A stretch of 64,000 nucleotides of DNA. Source: Burkholderiales bacterium. GTDB lineage: Bacteria > Pseudomonadota > Gammaproteobacteria > Burkholderiales > Burkholderiaceae_C. Below are positions 7,929 through 16,636 of this stretch, in pieces. Below the pieces are notes generated by a model. It made no database searches and was not told the origin of the DNA. It saw nothing but the letters and a program-made list of their open reading frames with translations. Each line of letters opens with the position of its first letter. Position 1 is the stretch's first letter. A program made the position numbers and the translations under genes. The DNA is taken from NCBI GenBank assembly GCA_017307855.1, contig JAFKGD010000004.1, positions 248,001-312,000 of the forward strand. Reading direction: 5' to 3'.

Positions 7929-8198
7929 TCAGCGACGCGGACGGCCTTGCGCCGGCGCCGGTGAGCCGGGCTTGCGCGGCTCGAGGTGGCGGAAGGTGAT
8001 GCGGCCCTTGTTGAGGTCGTAGGGCGACATCTCCAGCGACACGCGGTCCCCGGCCAGCACGCGGATGCGGTGCTTGCGCATCTTGCCGCCCGAGTAGCAG
8101 ACGAGCGTGTGTCCGTTGTCGAGGACGACGCGGAAGCGCGAATCGGGCAGGACTTCGTCTACCTTGCCCTGGGCTTCGATGAGTTCTTCCTTGGACAT
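7929..8198 (-). CDS. infA: Translation initiation factor IF-1
   Basis: An 89-residue protein; the S1/OB-fold covers residues 1-72 with the IF-1 signature [19 protein letters not shown] and [20 protein letters not shown]. It binds the ribosomal A site during initiation. The basic Pro/Arg-rich tail ([15 protein letters not shown]) is longer than in E. coli IF-1 (72 residues). The context, away from ribosomal protein genes and next to an RRM protein, suggests a second or cold-adapted IF-1 copy (inference). It starts 4 bp after the stop of the preceding small gene. Confidence 0.95.
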   Translation of the reverse strand: MSKEELIEAQGKVDEVLPDSRFRVVLDNGHTLVCYSGGKMRKHRIRVLAGDRVSLEMSPYDLNKGRITFRHLEPRKPGSPAPAQGRPRR

Positions 8199-8202
8199 GC
8201 GG

Positions 8203-8445
8203 TCAGCCCGCCGCGCAAGGGGTGGGGGCCAGGGCCGCCTTCGCTTCGCCGAGCAGGGCGCGTGCCTGGCTCATCGCGTAGAGCATGGCGCGCCGGTCGG
8301 TGCGAAAACGTGGCACGAAGCGGTAGACCCGGTCGTGCATGCCGCGGCGGATGGAAACCGAGGCCTGGTAGAGCCCGGCTTCGGTGAGCCTGCTCATGGG
8401 TGTGACGAGATAGCGGCCCATCGTCTGGGCTGTGGGTTGGTTCAT
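8203..8445 (-). CDS. Small protein of unknown function upstream of infA
   Basis: An 80-residue basic protein, not recognised. Arg-rich segments ([19 protein letters not shown]) are followed by a helix ([20 protein letters not shown]). The 4-bp spacing to infA argues that it is real and co-translated. No Shine-Dalgarno precedes the ATG; the adjacent sequence is pyrimidine-rich on the coding strand. A link to translation or RNA handling is only suggested by neighbours. Confidence 0.7.
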   Translation of the reverse strand: MNQPTAQTMGRYLVTPMSRLTEAGLYQASVSIRRGMHDRVYRFVPRFRTDRRAMLYAMSQARALLGEAKAALAPTPCAAG

Positions 8446-8464
8446 TTGCTGAGGAGGAATCCGC

Positions 8465-8502
8465 CGCGCCTGGAAGAGGCGCGCATGCCGATGGCGGCAT
8501 GC
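8465..8502 (-). promoter_or_regulatory. Tandem hairpins in the leader of the infA-RRM operon
   Basis: Two perfect hairpins sit back to back 20-57 nt upstream of the first start codon: CGCGCCT (8465-8471) with AGGCGCG (8477-8483), and GCATGCCG (8483-8490) with CGGCATGC (8495-8502). Structured leaders are known upstream of cold-shock genes; a regulatory role here is inferred. The rest of the 8503-8678 gap shows no clear feature. Confidence 0.4.
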
Positions 8503-8678
8503 TGTGTAGGGGACGGAGGCGATCCGATGAGGCGGATCTGGAGGGCTCGCCGGAAGTGGATGACTGTCTGGCGCGTTGGGCGCCGTGACGTTCCGGGCGG
8601 GGGCAAGGGCTGCCGCGAGGTGTCAAGCGTGTGCAGGGAAGCGAGTAAGCCCTGGACCGGTGAGACATTGTACAGCAG

Positions 8679-10289
8679 TTACGGTGCCTGCCCCCGTGTC
8701 CGCGCTGCGCCTGCGTTGCAAGTGACGCCGGCCGGGCTGCGCGCCAGCGCCCCGCCCTTGCGCACCAGACGGCGCAGGCCGATGACGACACCGGTGGCGC
8801 TGAGCAGCAGGCCGCCGGCACTCAGCGCGATCAGAACGATGTCCCACAGCGGCCGGCGCTGCAGCAGCGGCAGCCAGTCCCAGCTGTGCAGCATGGCGAA
8901 CAACCATCGGCCGGCCCGGCGCCAATCGTCGGTGCGGCCGAGGACTTCGCCCGTGGCCGGATCCAGGTGAACCCAGGTGGCGTGCGCGTCGGCGAACTTC
9001 ATGCGCAGCACGGGCAGCGGCTTGTCGTTGCCGCCGGTCATGGTGTGCGCGTCCCGCGCGTAGTAGTAGAGGTCGTAGGCCGCGAGGCTTTGCGCCTCGT
9101 GCACGGGCGCGTCGACCAGCCGCGCGGCGGCCTGCCGCAGCGCGGTGGCATCGGGAACGTGCGCGCGCGCCGTGCCGGCGTCCAGCACGGCCACGCGGCC
9201 CAGGGGGCCGGACACGGCGACGAGATCCCGGCCCGGCGCGCGCAGCCAGCGCAGCTCGCGCACGTCGCCCCCGGCGGCGGCCAGCAGCGCGCGCGGCGGC
9301 GTGCCCAGCGCATCGGCCGCCAGGCGCCCGCCGTTCATGGCTTCGGTGCGCAGCGCGGGCGCGCCGCTGTCCAGCACGCGCCACGGGTTCATCGACATGA
9401 GGCCGCTGAAGATCCACGAGAACGTGATGCCCGCGAAGGCCAGGCCCGCGATGTGGTGCCAGCGCATGGCCCGGCCCGTGTAGGGCGAGCGCGAGGCAGA
9501 GCGGTAGCGGCGCGTGAAGCGCCAGCGCATCACGCCCACCACCGTGCCCGTGACGGTGAGCACGATGCCGGCGATGGAGAGCCAATTGACGATGTCGGTC
9601 CACCAGCGGTCGAACACGTTGCCGCGAAACGGGTAGAGCCAGTGGATCCACGCGCCCGCGTAGTTCCAGAGCCGCTCCGCACGCGGCGCATCGCGCACCA
9701 CTTCGCCCGTGGTGCCGGAGACGTAGAGCCGCGTGCGGGCCGCGTCGTGCAGTTGCACCACGTGCAGCGGCCGGTGCGCGTCGAGCGCGCGCGAGTGGGT
9801 GAAGGCGTCTTCGTCGATGGTGCCTTCGTAGTCCGGTGCGGCGGCCCCCGGATCGGCACCGCTGCCCGCGAAAGCACGGGCCGACGCCAGTGCCGCTTCG
9901 CGGTCCGCCACGCGCAACACGCTGCCATCGCGCGCGTCGATGACCACGGGCGCAGCGGCGCGCGGCCGGCGGGCGCCCTGCCCTGCGCCGCCCCGGGCCG
10001 GCGCGGGCGTGGCCAGGTACACCGCCTGGCCCCGGCTGGCCATGGCCAGGCGCAGGTCGTCCAGCTCGCGCCCAGCCAGGCCCGCGGCGGCCAGCGCCCG
10101 CGCGGGCGAGAGGTAGTCGGCGCCGCCATCCAGCGCCGGCAGGTGCGCGAGCCGCTCCTGCGCGGTGAGCTTGGGATAGCCCACGTACATCATCACCACG
10201 CCGGAGACGAACCACATGGCGAAGAAGGCGCAGAGCACGACCCCCATCCAGCGATGGACGAGGTAGAGCAGGCGTCGGGCGGAGGACAT
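8679..10289 (-). CDS. PepSY-domain membrane protein (siderophore-linked reductase type)
   Basis: A 536-residue inner-membrane protein. An N-terminal helix (YLVHRWMGVVLCAFFAMWFV) begins with the family HRW signature. Two PepSY-like periplasmic regions alternate with further membrane helices (WLSIAGIVLTVTGTVVGVM, HHIAGLAFAGITFSWIFSG, and a last one near WDIVLIALSAGG), with conserved HR/HW/HS histidines that may bind haem. PepSY-TM proteins paired with TonB receptors are implicated in reducing imported ferric or copper complexes. It starts 14 bp after the TonB receptor stop codon. Confidence 0.88.
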   Translation of the reverse strand: MSSARRLLYLVHRWMGVVLCAFFAMWFVSGVVMMYVGYPKLTAQERLAHLPALDGGADYLSPARALAAAGLAGRELDDLRLAMASRGQAVYLATPAPARGGAGQGARRPRAAAPVVIDARDGSVLRVADREAALASARAFAGSGADPGAAAPDYEGTIDEDAFTHSRALDAHRPLHVVQLHDAARTRLYVSGTTGEVVRDAPRAERLWNYAGAWIHWLYPFRGNVFDRWWTDIVNWLSIAGIVLTVTGTVVGVMRWRFTRRYRSASRSPYTGRAMRWHHIAGLAFAGITFSWIFSGLMSMNPWRVLDSGAPALRTEAMNGGRLAADALGTPPRALLAAAGGDVRELRWLRAPGRDLVAVSGPLGRVAVLDAGTARAHVPDATALRQAAARLVDAPVHEAQSLAAYDLYYYARDAHTMTGGNDKPLPVLRMKFADAHATWVHLDPATGEVLGRTDDWRRAGRWLFAMLHSWDWLPLLQRRPLWDIVLIALSAGGLLLSATGVVIGLRRLVRKGGALARSPAGVTCNAGAARTRGQAP

Positions 10290-10303
10290 CGCGTCGCCCC
10301 CTC

Positions 10304-12532
10304 TCAGAAGCTGGCACGCAGCGTGACGTCCACCGTGCGCGGCGCGCCCAAGTAGCCCTGCGTGCTGCCGGCGTTGGCGAAGTAGATGCGGTCGGTGGCG
10401 TTGCGCACGCGGCCCACGAGCGACACCGTGCGGCTCACGCGCCAGTCCAGCCCCACGTCGAGCAGGGTGTAGGCCGGCGCGGTGAGCGTGTTGGCCGCAT
10501 TGGCGTACACGCGCGAAACGTGGCGCAGGCCCGCAATGCCGGTGCGCCCGGGCGTGAAGGCATACGACGTCCACAGGTTGGCCACCACGTCGGGCGTGTT
10601 GGTGGGCGTGTTGCCGGCCAGCGAGACGCCGCCCTGCACGAACTGGTCGTAGCGCGCGTCCACGTGGGTCAGGTTGGCCTGCACCGACCAGGCGCGCGTG
10701 GGCTGCAGGCCCACGGCCAGCTCGATGCCGCGAGACGACTGCTGGCCCACCAGCACGGTGAGCGCGGTGTTGTTGGGGTCTTGCGTGGCGATGTTGCTGC
10801 GCTCGATGCGGTAGAGCGCGGCGCTGGCCGTGCCCTTGCCCTGCCAGAAGTCCAGCTTGCTGCCCACCTCCACCTGCCGGCCGGTGGTGAGCGCGCTGTT
10901 GTTCGCCACGTCGGAGAACGATGCCGTGGACAGGATGCCCGAGGGCGGGTCGGCCGCCGTGGCGTACTGGGCGTACAGGTTGGCGCCCGGGGCCACGTCC
11001 CACACCACGCCGATGCGGCCCGTGGTGGGCGCGTAGTCGCGGCCGTAGGCAGCGGGCGTGGTGGGCGTGACGGCGCGGCGGTTGGTCAGGTCCAGCTCGA
11101 TGCGCTCGTGGCGCAGGGCGCTCACCACCGACCAGGCCGGTGCCACCACGGTGCGGTTTTCCACGTAGGCGGCCACGGTGGTCACGCGGTTGGTGCGGTC
11201 GGGGTTGAAGACCGGCGACGTGCCGGGAATGGAGAAGAAGTTCTCGGTGGTGAAGCTGTACGGATCGACCGTGCTCACCGTGCCCGCGATGCTGTTGGGA
11301 AAGCGGGTCTGCCGGTTCACGCTCACGTCGGTGCCGAAGGCCCAGTCGCTCTTCATGCCGGCGAGCTTGCCCTTGTAGGTGGCTTCCAGCCGGTCGCCCA
11401 CCACCTGATGGTCGTGCCGCTGCAGCAGGGCCGACGAGCGGATCACCGCCGTGTTGCCGGCGTTGTAGCGGTAGTTCTCGACGTTGCGGTAGTCGCGCAG
11501 CGCGTCGTAGGCGTAGAAGGTGTTCCTCCACTGCAGCGCGTCCGAAGCCGTCCACTCGGTGATGGACCGCAGCCACTGCACGCGCTGGGCATACACGCCG
11601 TCGGCACTGTTGTAGTTCTTGAAGCGCACGCCGGGGTCGATGCGGATCTCGCCGGCCACCGGATTGAGCAGCGGCGTGCCCCAATACGGGCGGTCCACGT
11701 GTTCGGCCTGGTATTCGTAGGCCAGCGTGTGGCGCCAGCCGCCGCCCAGGTCGGACAGCAGCGATGCCGCCAGTTGTGTGGCGCGCGTCTGCGTGCCGTC
11801 GGTCCAGCTGCCGGCGTTCCTGTGGTTGGCGTCGATACGCAGGTAGTGGCTGGCGGCAGCGCCACCGCCCTCGCCCGCCACGCGGCGGTTCAAGCCGATG
11901 GAGGCCTCCTTCAGGTCGTGGCTGCCCATGCGCAGGCGGCCTTCGGTGAAGTCGCCCGGCTCGGCCAGCTTGGTGATGTAGTTGATGGTGCCGCCCACGG
12001 CGCCCGCGCCGTACAGGAAGCTGGAAGCGCCGCCGATGGCTTCGACGCGGTCGTAGATCCAGCTGTCCACCGGCCGTGCCGCGATGGTGTATTGCACGTT
12101 GATGCCATTGAACAGCTGGCTGAGCGACGCGCCGCTGAAACCGCGGTACGACACGCCGATGCTGCCCGGCGCGTTGTGCGCGGTGATGCCGGGCACGCCG
12201 CGCAGGATCTCCTGCGTGTCCTGCGCGCCGCGGGCCTCGATGGTGGCGCGGTCCACCACGTGCACTGCCGCCGGCGTCTCGCGCGGCGTGAGGCCCAGGC
12301 GGCTGGCCGTCTGCGAGGGTGTGTCCAGATTGAGCCGGCCGCTGGCCTGCGGGGCCGTGTCGGTCACGGTGATGGGCGCGAGGGTGCCTTCGGCATCGGC
12401 AGCAGCTTGTGCGCTGGCCGCGCGGGGCGCCCAGGCCGCGGCCAGGGACAGTGCGAGAAGGGACAGCGCGCCGGTGTTCACGCGCGCAGGGGGGATGCGG
12501 CCTGCCGGGCGGCCGCGATGGAACGGGGTCAT
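10304..12532 (-). CDS. TonB-dependent siderophore receptor
   Basis: A 742-residue outer-membrane receptor. A signal peptide ending in AASAQA precedes a TonB-box-like TLAPITVTD. The plug domain contains VVDRATIEARGAQDTQEILR and VEAIGGASSFLYGAGAVGG. The barrel ends in the canonical aromatic TLRASF. It resembles FhuA/FoxA-type hydroxamate receptors in organisation; the ligand is not determinable. I chose ATG 12532 over an upstream in-frame start because it begins just before the signal peptide. Confidence 0.9.
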   Translation of the reverse strand: MTPFHRGRPAGRIPPARVNTGALSLLALSLAAAWAPRAASAQAAADAEGTLAPITVTDTAPQASGRLNLDTPSQTASRLGLTPRETPAAVHVVDRATIEARGAQDTQEILRGVPGITAHNAPGSIGVSYRGFSGASLSQLFNGINVQYTIAARPVDSWIYDRVEAIGGASSFLYGAGAVGGTINYITKLAEPGDFTEGRLRMGSHDLKEASIGLNRRVAGEGGGAAASHYLRIDANHRNAGSWTDGTQTRATQLAASLLSDLGGGWRHTLAYEYQAEHVDRPYWGTPLLNPVAGEIRIDPGVRFKNYNSADGVYAQRVQWLRSITEWTASDALQWRNTFYAYDALRDYRNVENYRYNAGNTAVIRSSALLQRHDHQVVGDRLEATYKGKLAGMKSDWAFGTDVSVNRQTRFPNSIAGTVSTVDPYSFTTENFFSIPGTSPVFNPDRTNRVTTVAAYVENRTVVAPAWSVVSALRHERIELDLTNRRAVTPTTPAAYGRDYAPTTGRIGVVWDVAPGANLYAQYATAADPPSGILSTASFSDVANNSALTTGRQVEVGSKLDFWQGKGTASAALYRIERSNIATQDPNNTALTVLVGQQSSRGIELAVGLQPTRAWSVQANLTHVDARYDQFVQGGVSLAGNTPTNTPDVVANLWTSYAFTPGRTGIAGLRHVSRVYANAANTLTAPAYTLLDVGLDWRVSRTVSLVGRVRNATDRIYFANAGSTQGYLGAPRTVDVTLRASF

Positions 12533-12644
12533 CGGGAAAATTCCTGTCGCGCCGGCCGCGCGCCCATGGGGTGCGGCGCGGCGCCTGATCTTTCTGCGGT
12601 ATGCGCATCCCCCGTGCCCAGGCACGCAGGATGGCGGCGGAGGA

Positions 12645-13001
12645 TCAGGCGGCGGCGGGGGGCCCGCGCGCGGGCAGCGGCGCGGCCGTGATGGCCGCCA
12701 GGCGCGCGGCCGGGATCGACCGCATGACGTGGCCCAGGCCAGGCTGCACGCCCACGGCGTCGAGTTGCACGACGGCCGGCGGTGCGGCGGTCATCACGCA
12801 CAGCGGGCAGTCCATCGACATGCTGCCCATCTCCACGGATTCGCCGTCCACCTGCGCGATGAACTTGACCGTGGTGCCGCTGCAGATCATCTCGTAGCTC
12901 ACGGGATGCACCAGCGGCGAGGCGATGGCCGCGCCCAGCGACAGCCCGAACCAGATCAGCACCAGGCGGTGCAGACGGGTCAGGGCGCGGAGGGCTTGCA
13001 T
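12645..13001 (-). CDS. Small CxxC membrane-anchored protein (DUF2946-like)
   Basis: A 118-residue protein with one N-terminal helix (LHRLVLIWFGLSLGAAI), a region with Cys at YEMICSG, and an MDCPLCVM CxxC motif near residue 64. Proteins of this kind (DUF2946-like) are often encoded beside TonB receptors and PepSY proteins and are suspected metal-binding accessories. Assignment rests on motif and context. It is probably the first gene of the operon with the receptor, 112 bp upstream. Confidence 0.72.
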   Translation of the reverse strand: MQALRALTRLHRLVLIWFGLSLGAAIASPLVHPVSYEMICSGTTVKFIAQVDGESVEMGSMSMDCPLCVMTAAPPAVVQLDAVGVQPGLGHVMRSIPAARLAAITAAPLPARGPPAAA

Positions 13002-13046
13002 GCCGCGATTATGCGGGAGGGCCTTCGGCGCGCCCGTGAGCGTCGC

Positions 13047-14687
13047 TCAATCGGTGAAGCTGCGCACCGCGATGGGCAGCACCGGTGGCTGCCATGCATA
13101 TGCGGGATCGAGCACGTTGGCACCCGGCTGCCGCGCCGCCCAGTCCAGCCCCAGCAGATCGGCCATCGTCCAGGCCACCCAGTCGGCACGGAACGGCCGC
13201 GCCGAGATGAGGGCGGCGTCGGCGAACGGCTCGGAGCGCCACACGATGGCCGGGATGCGGTAGCCCGCCGCCGTTCCCGGGCTGTGGCCGGCGCGGTCGG
13301 ATTCGTGGCCGACCTCCTGCCCGTGGTCCGAGAGGTACACGAAGGCGCGCCGGTCGTCGGCCCGACCCTCGGCGCGGGTGGTGTGCAGCATCTCGGCCAC
13401 CACGAAGTCGTGGTAGAGCAGCGCGGCGTCGTATTGCTGGCGGAAGCGCCTGAGCCACAGCGAGCGGCCGCTGCGCACCAGATCGGCTTCCACCGCGTCG
13501 GCCGCCGCGTCGAACGGCGCGAAGCCGGCCGGAAAGCGCAGGCCGTAGTGCGGATGCGCGCCCTGCAGGTGAACCACGATGAACTTGCGCCCGGCCGGAT
13601 CGTGCATGGCCTCCTGCAGGCAGTCGAGCAGCCCGCCATCGAGCGAGGCGCTGGAGCGGCCGGGCGTGCGATTGACCAGATCCACCACGTCGGCCAGGCG
13701 CGCGTGCTGCTGGTCCACGGCGACGTCGTCATGGTTGCTCATCCAGAAGGTCTTGTAGCCGGCGGCACGCGCCAGCGCCAGCAGGTGGCGCGCATCGGGC
13801 CGGCCGGGCGCGCCGAAGCCCATCATGTTGCGCAGCGCCGGCAAGGTGCTGGCATCGGCCGACCAGGCATTGCGCAGCACCAGCATGCGCTCGCCTTCCA
13901 TCTCCTTGAGCGCGGCCAGGCGCGGCGTCGTCGGACGGCGGTAGCCGTAGAGCGACAGGTTGTCGCGGTTGATGCTGTCGGAGATGACCATCACCACGGT
14001 CGAGCGGCCGGCCCATGCCACCGTGGGTCGGTCCAGCAGCGCGCGGCGAAGGGCCTCGTCACGCTCGTGCTGCTCGTCGGCCCAGTTGTCGCGCAACGCG
14101 GCAACGGAGCGGCCCCAGTCGGGCCAGAAAGCCACGGGGTGCAGGCGCCGCCAGGGCTTGCTGGCATGGCCCACGGCACCGATCACGACGACCAGCGCGA
14201 GGCCGGCCATGATCCAGCGCGACGGACGCGCCTGCGGTGCCGGCCGCGCCTGCGCGATGAGTCGCCACACCAGCACGGCCGCCGAAACCGACAGCAGCGT
14301 CCACAGCGTGAGCGGCCGCCACTGCGTGACAAGGTATTCACTGCCTTCGCGCACACCGGTGTTGGCGATCGCGCCGAGCACGAAGGAGCTCTCGGGCGCG
14401 GCCTGATAGGCGCTCAGCAGGTACGCGCGCACGCTGCCGTCGAGCACGAAGGCCATGATCCACAGCCACGCGGCCACCGCGCGCAGCCGCGCCAGGCCCG
14501 CGTGCCGCACCGGCCATGCGAGCCACGCCAGCATGGGCGCCGCCAGCACCAGGGTCTGGGCGACGCGCCGGCCCTCGTGGCCCAGCACGGCGAACAGCGC
14601 CAGGATGGCCAGCAGCGATGCGAGCGCCAGGGGCGGCAGCTGCCGTCCGGCACCGGCCGGCGGCAGGCCCGAGCGCGCCGTCATCAT
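13047..14687 (-). CDS. Sulfatase-fold phosphoethanolamine-transferase-like membrane protein
   Basis: A 546-residue protein with about five N-terminal membrane helices and a periplasmic alkaline-phosphatase-fold domain from about residue 210. Signatures: RDNLSLYGYRRPTTPRL, VVHLQGAHPHYGLRF and VYLSDHGQEVGH, the last carrying metal ligands. Family members modify lipid A or glycans with phosphoethanolamine. The usual GET/GES metal motif reads SDS and the nucleophile region reads ADASTLPAL, so the active site is divergent. The ATG at 14687 overlaps the upstream stop codon (ATGA). Confidence 0.82.
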   Translation of the reverse strand: MMTARSGLPPAGAGRQLPPLALASLLAILALFAVLGHEGRRVAQTLVLAAPMLAWLAWPVRHAGLARLRAVAAWLWIMAFVLDGSVRAYLLSAYQAAPESSFVLGAIANTGVREGSEYLVTQWRPLTLWTLLSVSAAVLVWRLIAQARPAPQARPSRWIMAGLALVVVIGAVGHASKPWRRLHPVAFWPDWGRSVAALRDNWADEQHERDEALRRALLDRPTVAWAGRSTVVMVISDSINRDNLSLYGYRRPTTPRLAALKEMEGERMLVLRNAWSADASTLPALRNMMGFGAPGRPDARHLLALARAAGYKTFWMSNHDDVAVDQQHARLADVVDLVNRTPGRSSASLDGGLLDCLQEAMHDPAGRKFIVVHLQGAHPHYGLRFPAGFAPFDAAADAVEADLVRSGRSLWLRRFRQQYDAALLYHDFVVAEMLHTTRAEGRADDRRAFVYLSDHGQEVGHESDRAGHSPGTAAGYRIPAIVWRSEPFADAALISARPFRADWVAWTMADLLGLDWAARQPGANVLDPAYAWQPPVLPIAVRSFTD

Positions 14688-15259
14688 CCGAACAGCCGGC
14701 CGACGTTGAGCAGCGTGAGCACACCCAGCACCGCGAAGATGGCGGCGGCAATGCCGTGCACCAGCCGCATCGACACCTTCTGCGCGATGCGGTCGCCCAG
14801 GAAGACGGCCGGCGCATTGGCCAGCATCATGCCCAGCGTGGTGCCCATCACCACCTGCACCACCTCGGGGTAGCGCGCGGCCAGCGCCACGGTGGCGATC
14901 TGCGTCTTGTCGCCCATCTCGGCGAGGAAGAAGGCAATCACCGTGGTCCAGAAGACGCCGAAGCGGTGCTTCTGGTTGGCGGTGTCGTCGTCGAGCTTGT
15001 CGGGGATCAGCATCCAGCCGGCCATGGCCAGGAACGAGATGCCGATGACCCAGCGCAGGATGTCGGGCCCCAGCTGGGCCGCCACCCAGCCACCCAGCGC
15101 GCCGGCCGCCGCGTGATTGACGACAGTGGCCACGAAGATGCCGGCGATGATGACCAGAGGTTTGCGGAACGCGGCAGCCAGCACGATGGCCAGCAGCTGC
15201 GTCTTGTCGCCCATTTCTCCCAGCGCGACGACGCCGGTAGAGACGAGAAAGGCTTCCAT
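14684..15259 (-). CDS. UPF0016/GDT1 family manganese exporter
   Basis: A 191-residue inner-membrane protein with six predicted helices in two inverted halves, each carrying the family motif ExGDKT: GEMGDKTQLL near the N-terminus and AEMGDKTQIA in the middle. Bacterial members (MneA-like) export Mn2+. The upstream yybP-ykoY riboswitch independently supports a manganese role. I chose the start at 15259 (MEAFLVSTG). It is coupled by ATGA overlap to the sulfatase-like gene downstream. Confidence 0.93.
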   Translation of the reverse strand: MEAFLVSTGVVALGEMGDKTQLLAIVLAAAFRKPLVIIAGIFVATVVNHAAAGALGGWVAAQLGPDILRWVIGISFLAMAGWMLIPDKLDDDTANQKHRFGVFWTTVIAFFLAEMGDKTQIATVALAARYPEVVQVVMGTTLGMMLANAPAVFLGDRIAQKVSMRLVHGIAAAIFAVLGVLTLLNVGRLFG

Positions 15260-15281
15260 GATGAACGGGAACTCCAGGGCC

Positions 15282-15448
15282 GGACCAAAGACCACACGGC
15301 ATCCCGGCCCAGTACCAGAGGACGTGTGGTCAAAGGTCTTGCCAGGCCTAGAAGGCTGCCTGCGCCATGGCCGTGAGGCCAAGTGTGTTGACGCGGGCCC
15401 CTGCATTGCGCAGGGCGGCTACTCCCCAATGACGAAGCGGCGATTGTA
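15282..15448 (-). promoter_or_regulatory. yybP-ykoY manganese riboswitch and expression platform
   Basis: Reading the minus strand, the leader has the class hallmarks: TTGGGGAGTAGC at the 5' side, TCAACACAC in the middle, and GGCAAGACCTTTGACC at the 3' side. P1 can form from GTCATTGG (15433-15426) and CCTTTGAC (15336-15329), with a UU/UU internal loop. The 3' strand of P1 overlaps a competing hairpin, GACCACACG with CGTGTGGTC (15331-15323 and 15298-15290), extended by outer GACC/GGTC pairs. This gives a natural switch. A -10 box TACAAT lies at 15448-15443. The class senses Mn2+. Confidence 0.9.
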
Positions 15449-15579
15449 ACCGCATCCGTTACGACGATGCGGCCGCCCCTGCGTCGCACGGGGATGCGCG
15501 GCATGCGAATCGCTTGCAGCTGCCGGTCTGCCTGGCGTCCTACAGGAGCGCGCCTGCGCTGCGGCTACGGTTGGCCGCC

Positions 15580-16563
15580 ATGGACACGCAAGCCCCGCCC
15601 GCACCCGCCCCCTCTCCGGCCACCTGGTGGAGCCTGATCAAGCGCGCAGTGGCCGCCTGGGCCGCCGACTACGCGCCGAGCATGGGCGCCGCCCTCGCCT
15701 ACTACAGCGTGTTCTCGCTGGCGCCGCTGCTGGTGATCGTGATCGCCATCTCGGGCCTGGTGTTCGGGCAGGAAGCGGCGCGCGGCGAAGTGTTCGCCCA
15801 GATTGCGGGCCTGGTCGGCCCCGAGGCCGCGAAGACCGTGGAGGAGCTGCTGGACGCGGCCTCGCGCCCGTCGCGCGGCATCACGTCGGCGGTGATCGGC
15901 GTGGTGGTGCTGCTGGTCGGCGCCACCACCGTGTTCGCCGAGCTGCAGGACGCGATGGACCGCATCTGGCGCGCGCCCGTCCGCGACGGCGCGAGCGGCC
16001 TGTGGAGCGTGGTGCGCGCGCGCCTGCTGTCGTTCGGCATGATCCTGGGCATCGCCTTCCTGCTGATGGTGTCGCTGGTGATCAGCGCCGCGGTGGCGGC
16101 GCTGGGCAAATGGTGGGCGCCGGCCTTTGGCGCCTGGGAAGCGACGGCGCAGGCGGTGAACGCGCTGGTGGGCTTCGGCATCACCACGGGCGTGTTCGCC
16201 ATGATCTACAAGATCATGCCGCGCGTGAAGGTGCGGTGGCACGACGTGTGGCTGGGCGCGGCGATCACGGCGGTGCTGTTCACCGTGGGCCGCGTGCTGA
16301 TCGGCCTGTACATCGGCACCACCGGCCTGGCCTCGGGCTTCGGCGCGGCCGGCTCGCTGGCGGTGATCTTCGTGTGGGTGTACTACTCGGCCCAGATCTT
16401 CCTGATGGGCGCGGAGTTCACCTGGGTGTACGCCACCACGTTCGGATCGATGAAAGACCGGCCCGCCGAGACCCCTGCGGCCGATCCGACGCCGGCCTCC
16501 GAGCCCGGCAGCGGCAAGGCCGCGGCGATGGCACCTGCGCCACCGGATCGCGACCGGCCCTGA
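15580..16563 (+). CDS. YihY/BrkB family inner-membrane protein
   Basis: A 327-residue protein with six predicted helices and family motifs: MGAALAYYSVFSLAPLLVIV (about 35-54), a mid-protein AMDRIWRAP, RVKVRWHDVWLGA and FGAAGSLAVIFVWVYYSAQI. The function is unknown; it is not the tRNA exonuclease once assigned to this family. The C-terminal 45 residues are a Pro/Ala-rich tail. I chose ATG 15580 (GCCGCC-ATG, no Shine-Dalgarno); an upstream in-frame start would add 22 residues of low-quality sequence. Confidence 0.88.
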   Translation: MDTQAPPAPAPSPATWWSLIKRAVAAWAADYAPSMGAALAYYSVFSLAPLLVIVIAISGLVFGQEAARGEVFAQIAGLVGPEAAKTVEELLDAASRPSRGITSAVIGVVVLLVGATTVFAELQDAMDRIWRAPVRDGASGLWSVVRARLLSFGMILGIAFLLMVSLVISAAVAALGKWWAPAFGAWEATAQAVNALVGFGITTGVFAMIYKIMPRVKVRWHDVWLGAAITAVLFTVGRVLIGLYIGTTGLASGFGAAGSLAVIFVWVYYSAQIFLMGAEFTWVYATTFGSMKDRPAETPAADPTPASEPGSGKAAAMAPAPPDRDRP

Positions 16564-16636
16564 CATGACGCCGCCCCGCAGGCCTGGTGGACAATCACCC
16601 CCCGGCCCCGACCGGCGCCACTGTCTCCAGATCCCC

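Noticed and set aside
8679-12608. A single 1309-codon open frame on the minus strand spanning the PepSY and TonB genes
   Set aside because: Only the last 536 codons encode the PepSY protein. The upstream part is an out-of-frame reading of the TonB receptor gene, rich in Arg, Gly and Pro with no domains.
12084-14873. 929-codon open frame on the plus strand
   Set aside because: It lies antisense to the sulfatase-like and TonB genes, is His/Arg/Gly-rich and has no recognisable motif; a typical GC-rich shadow frame.
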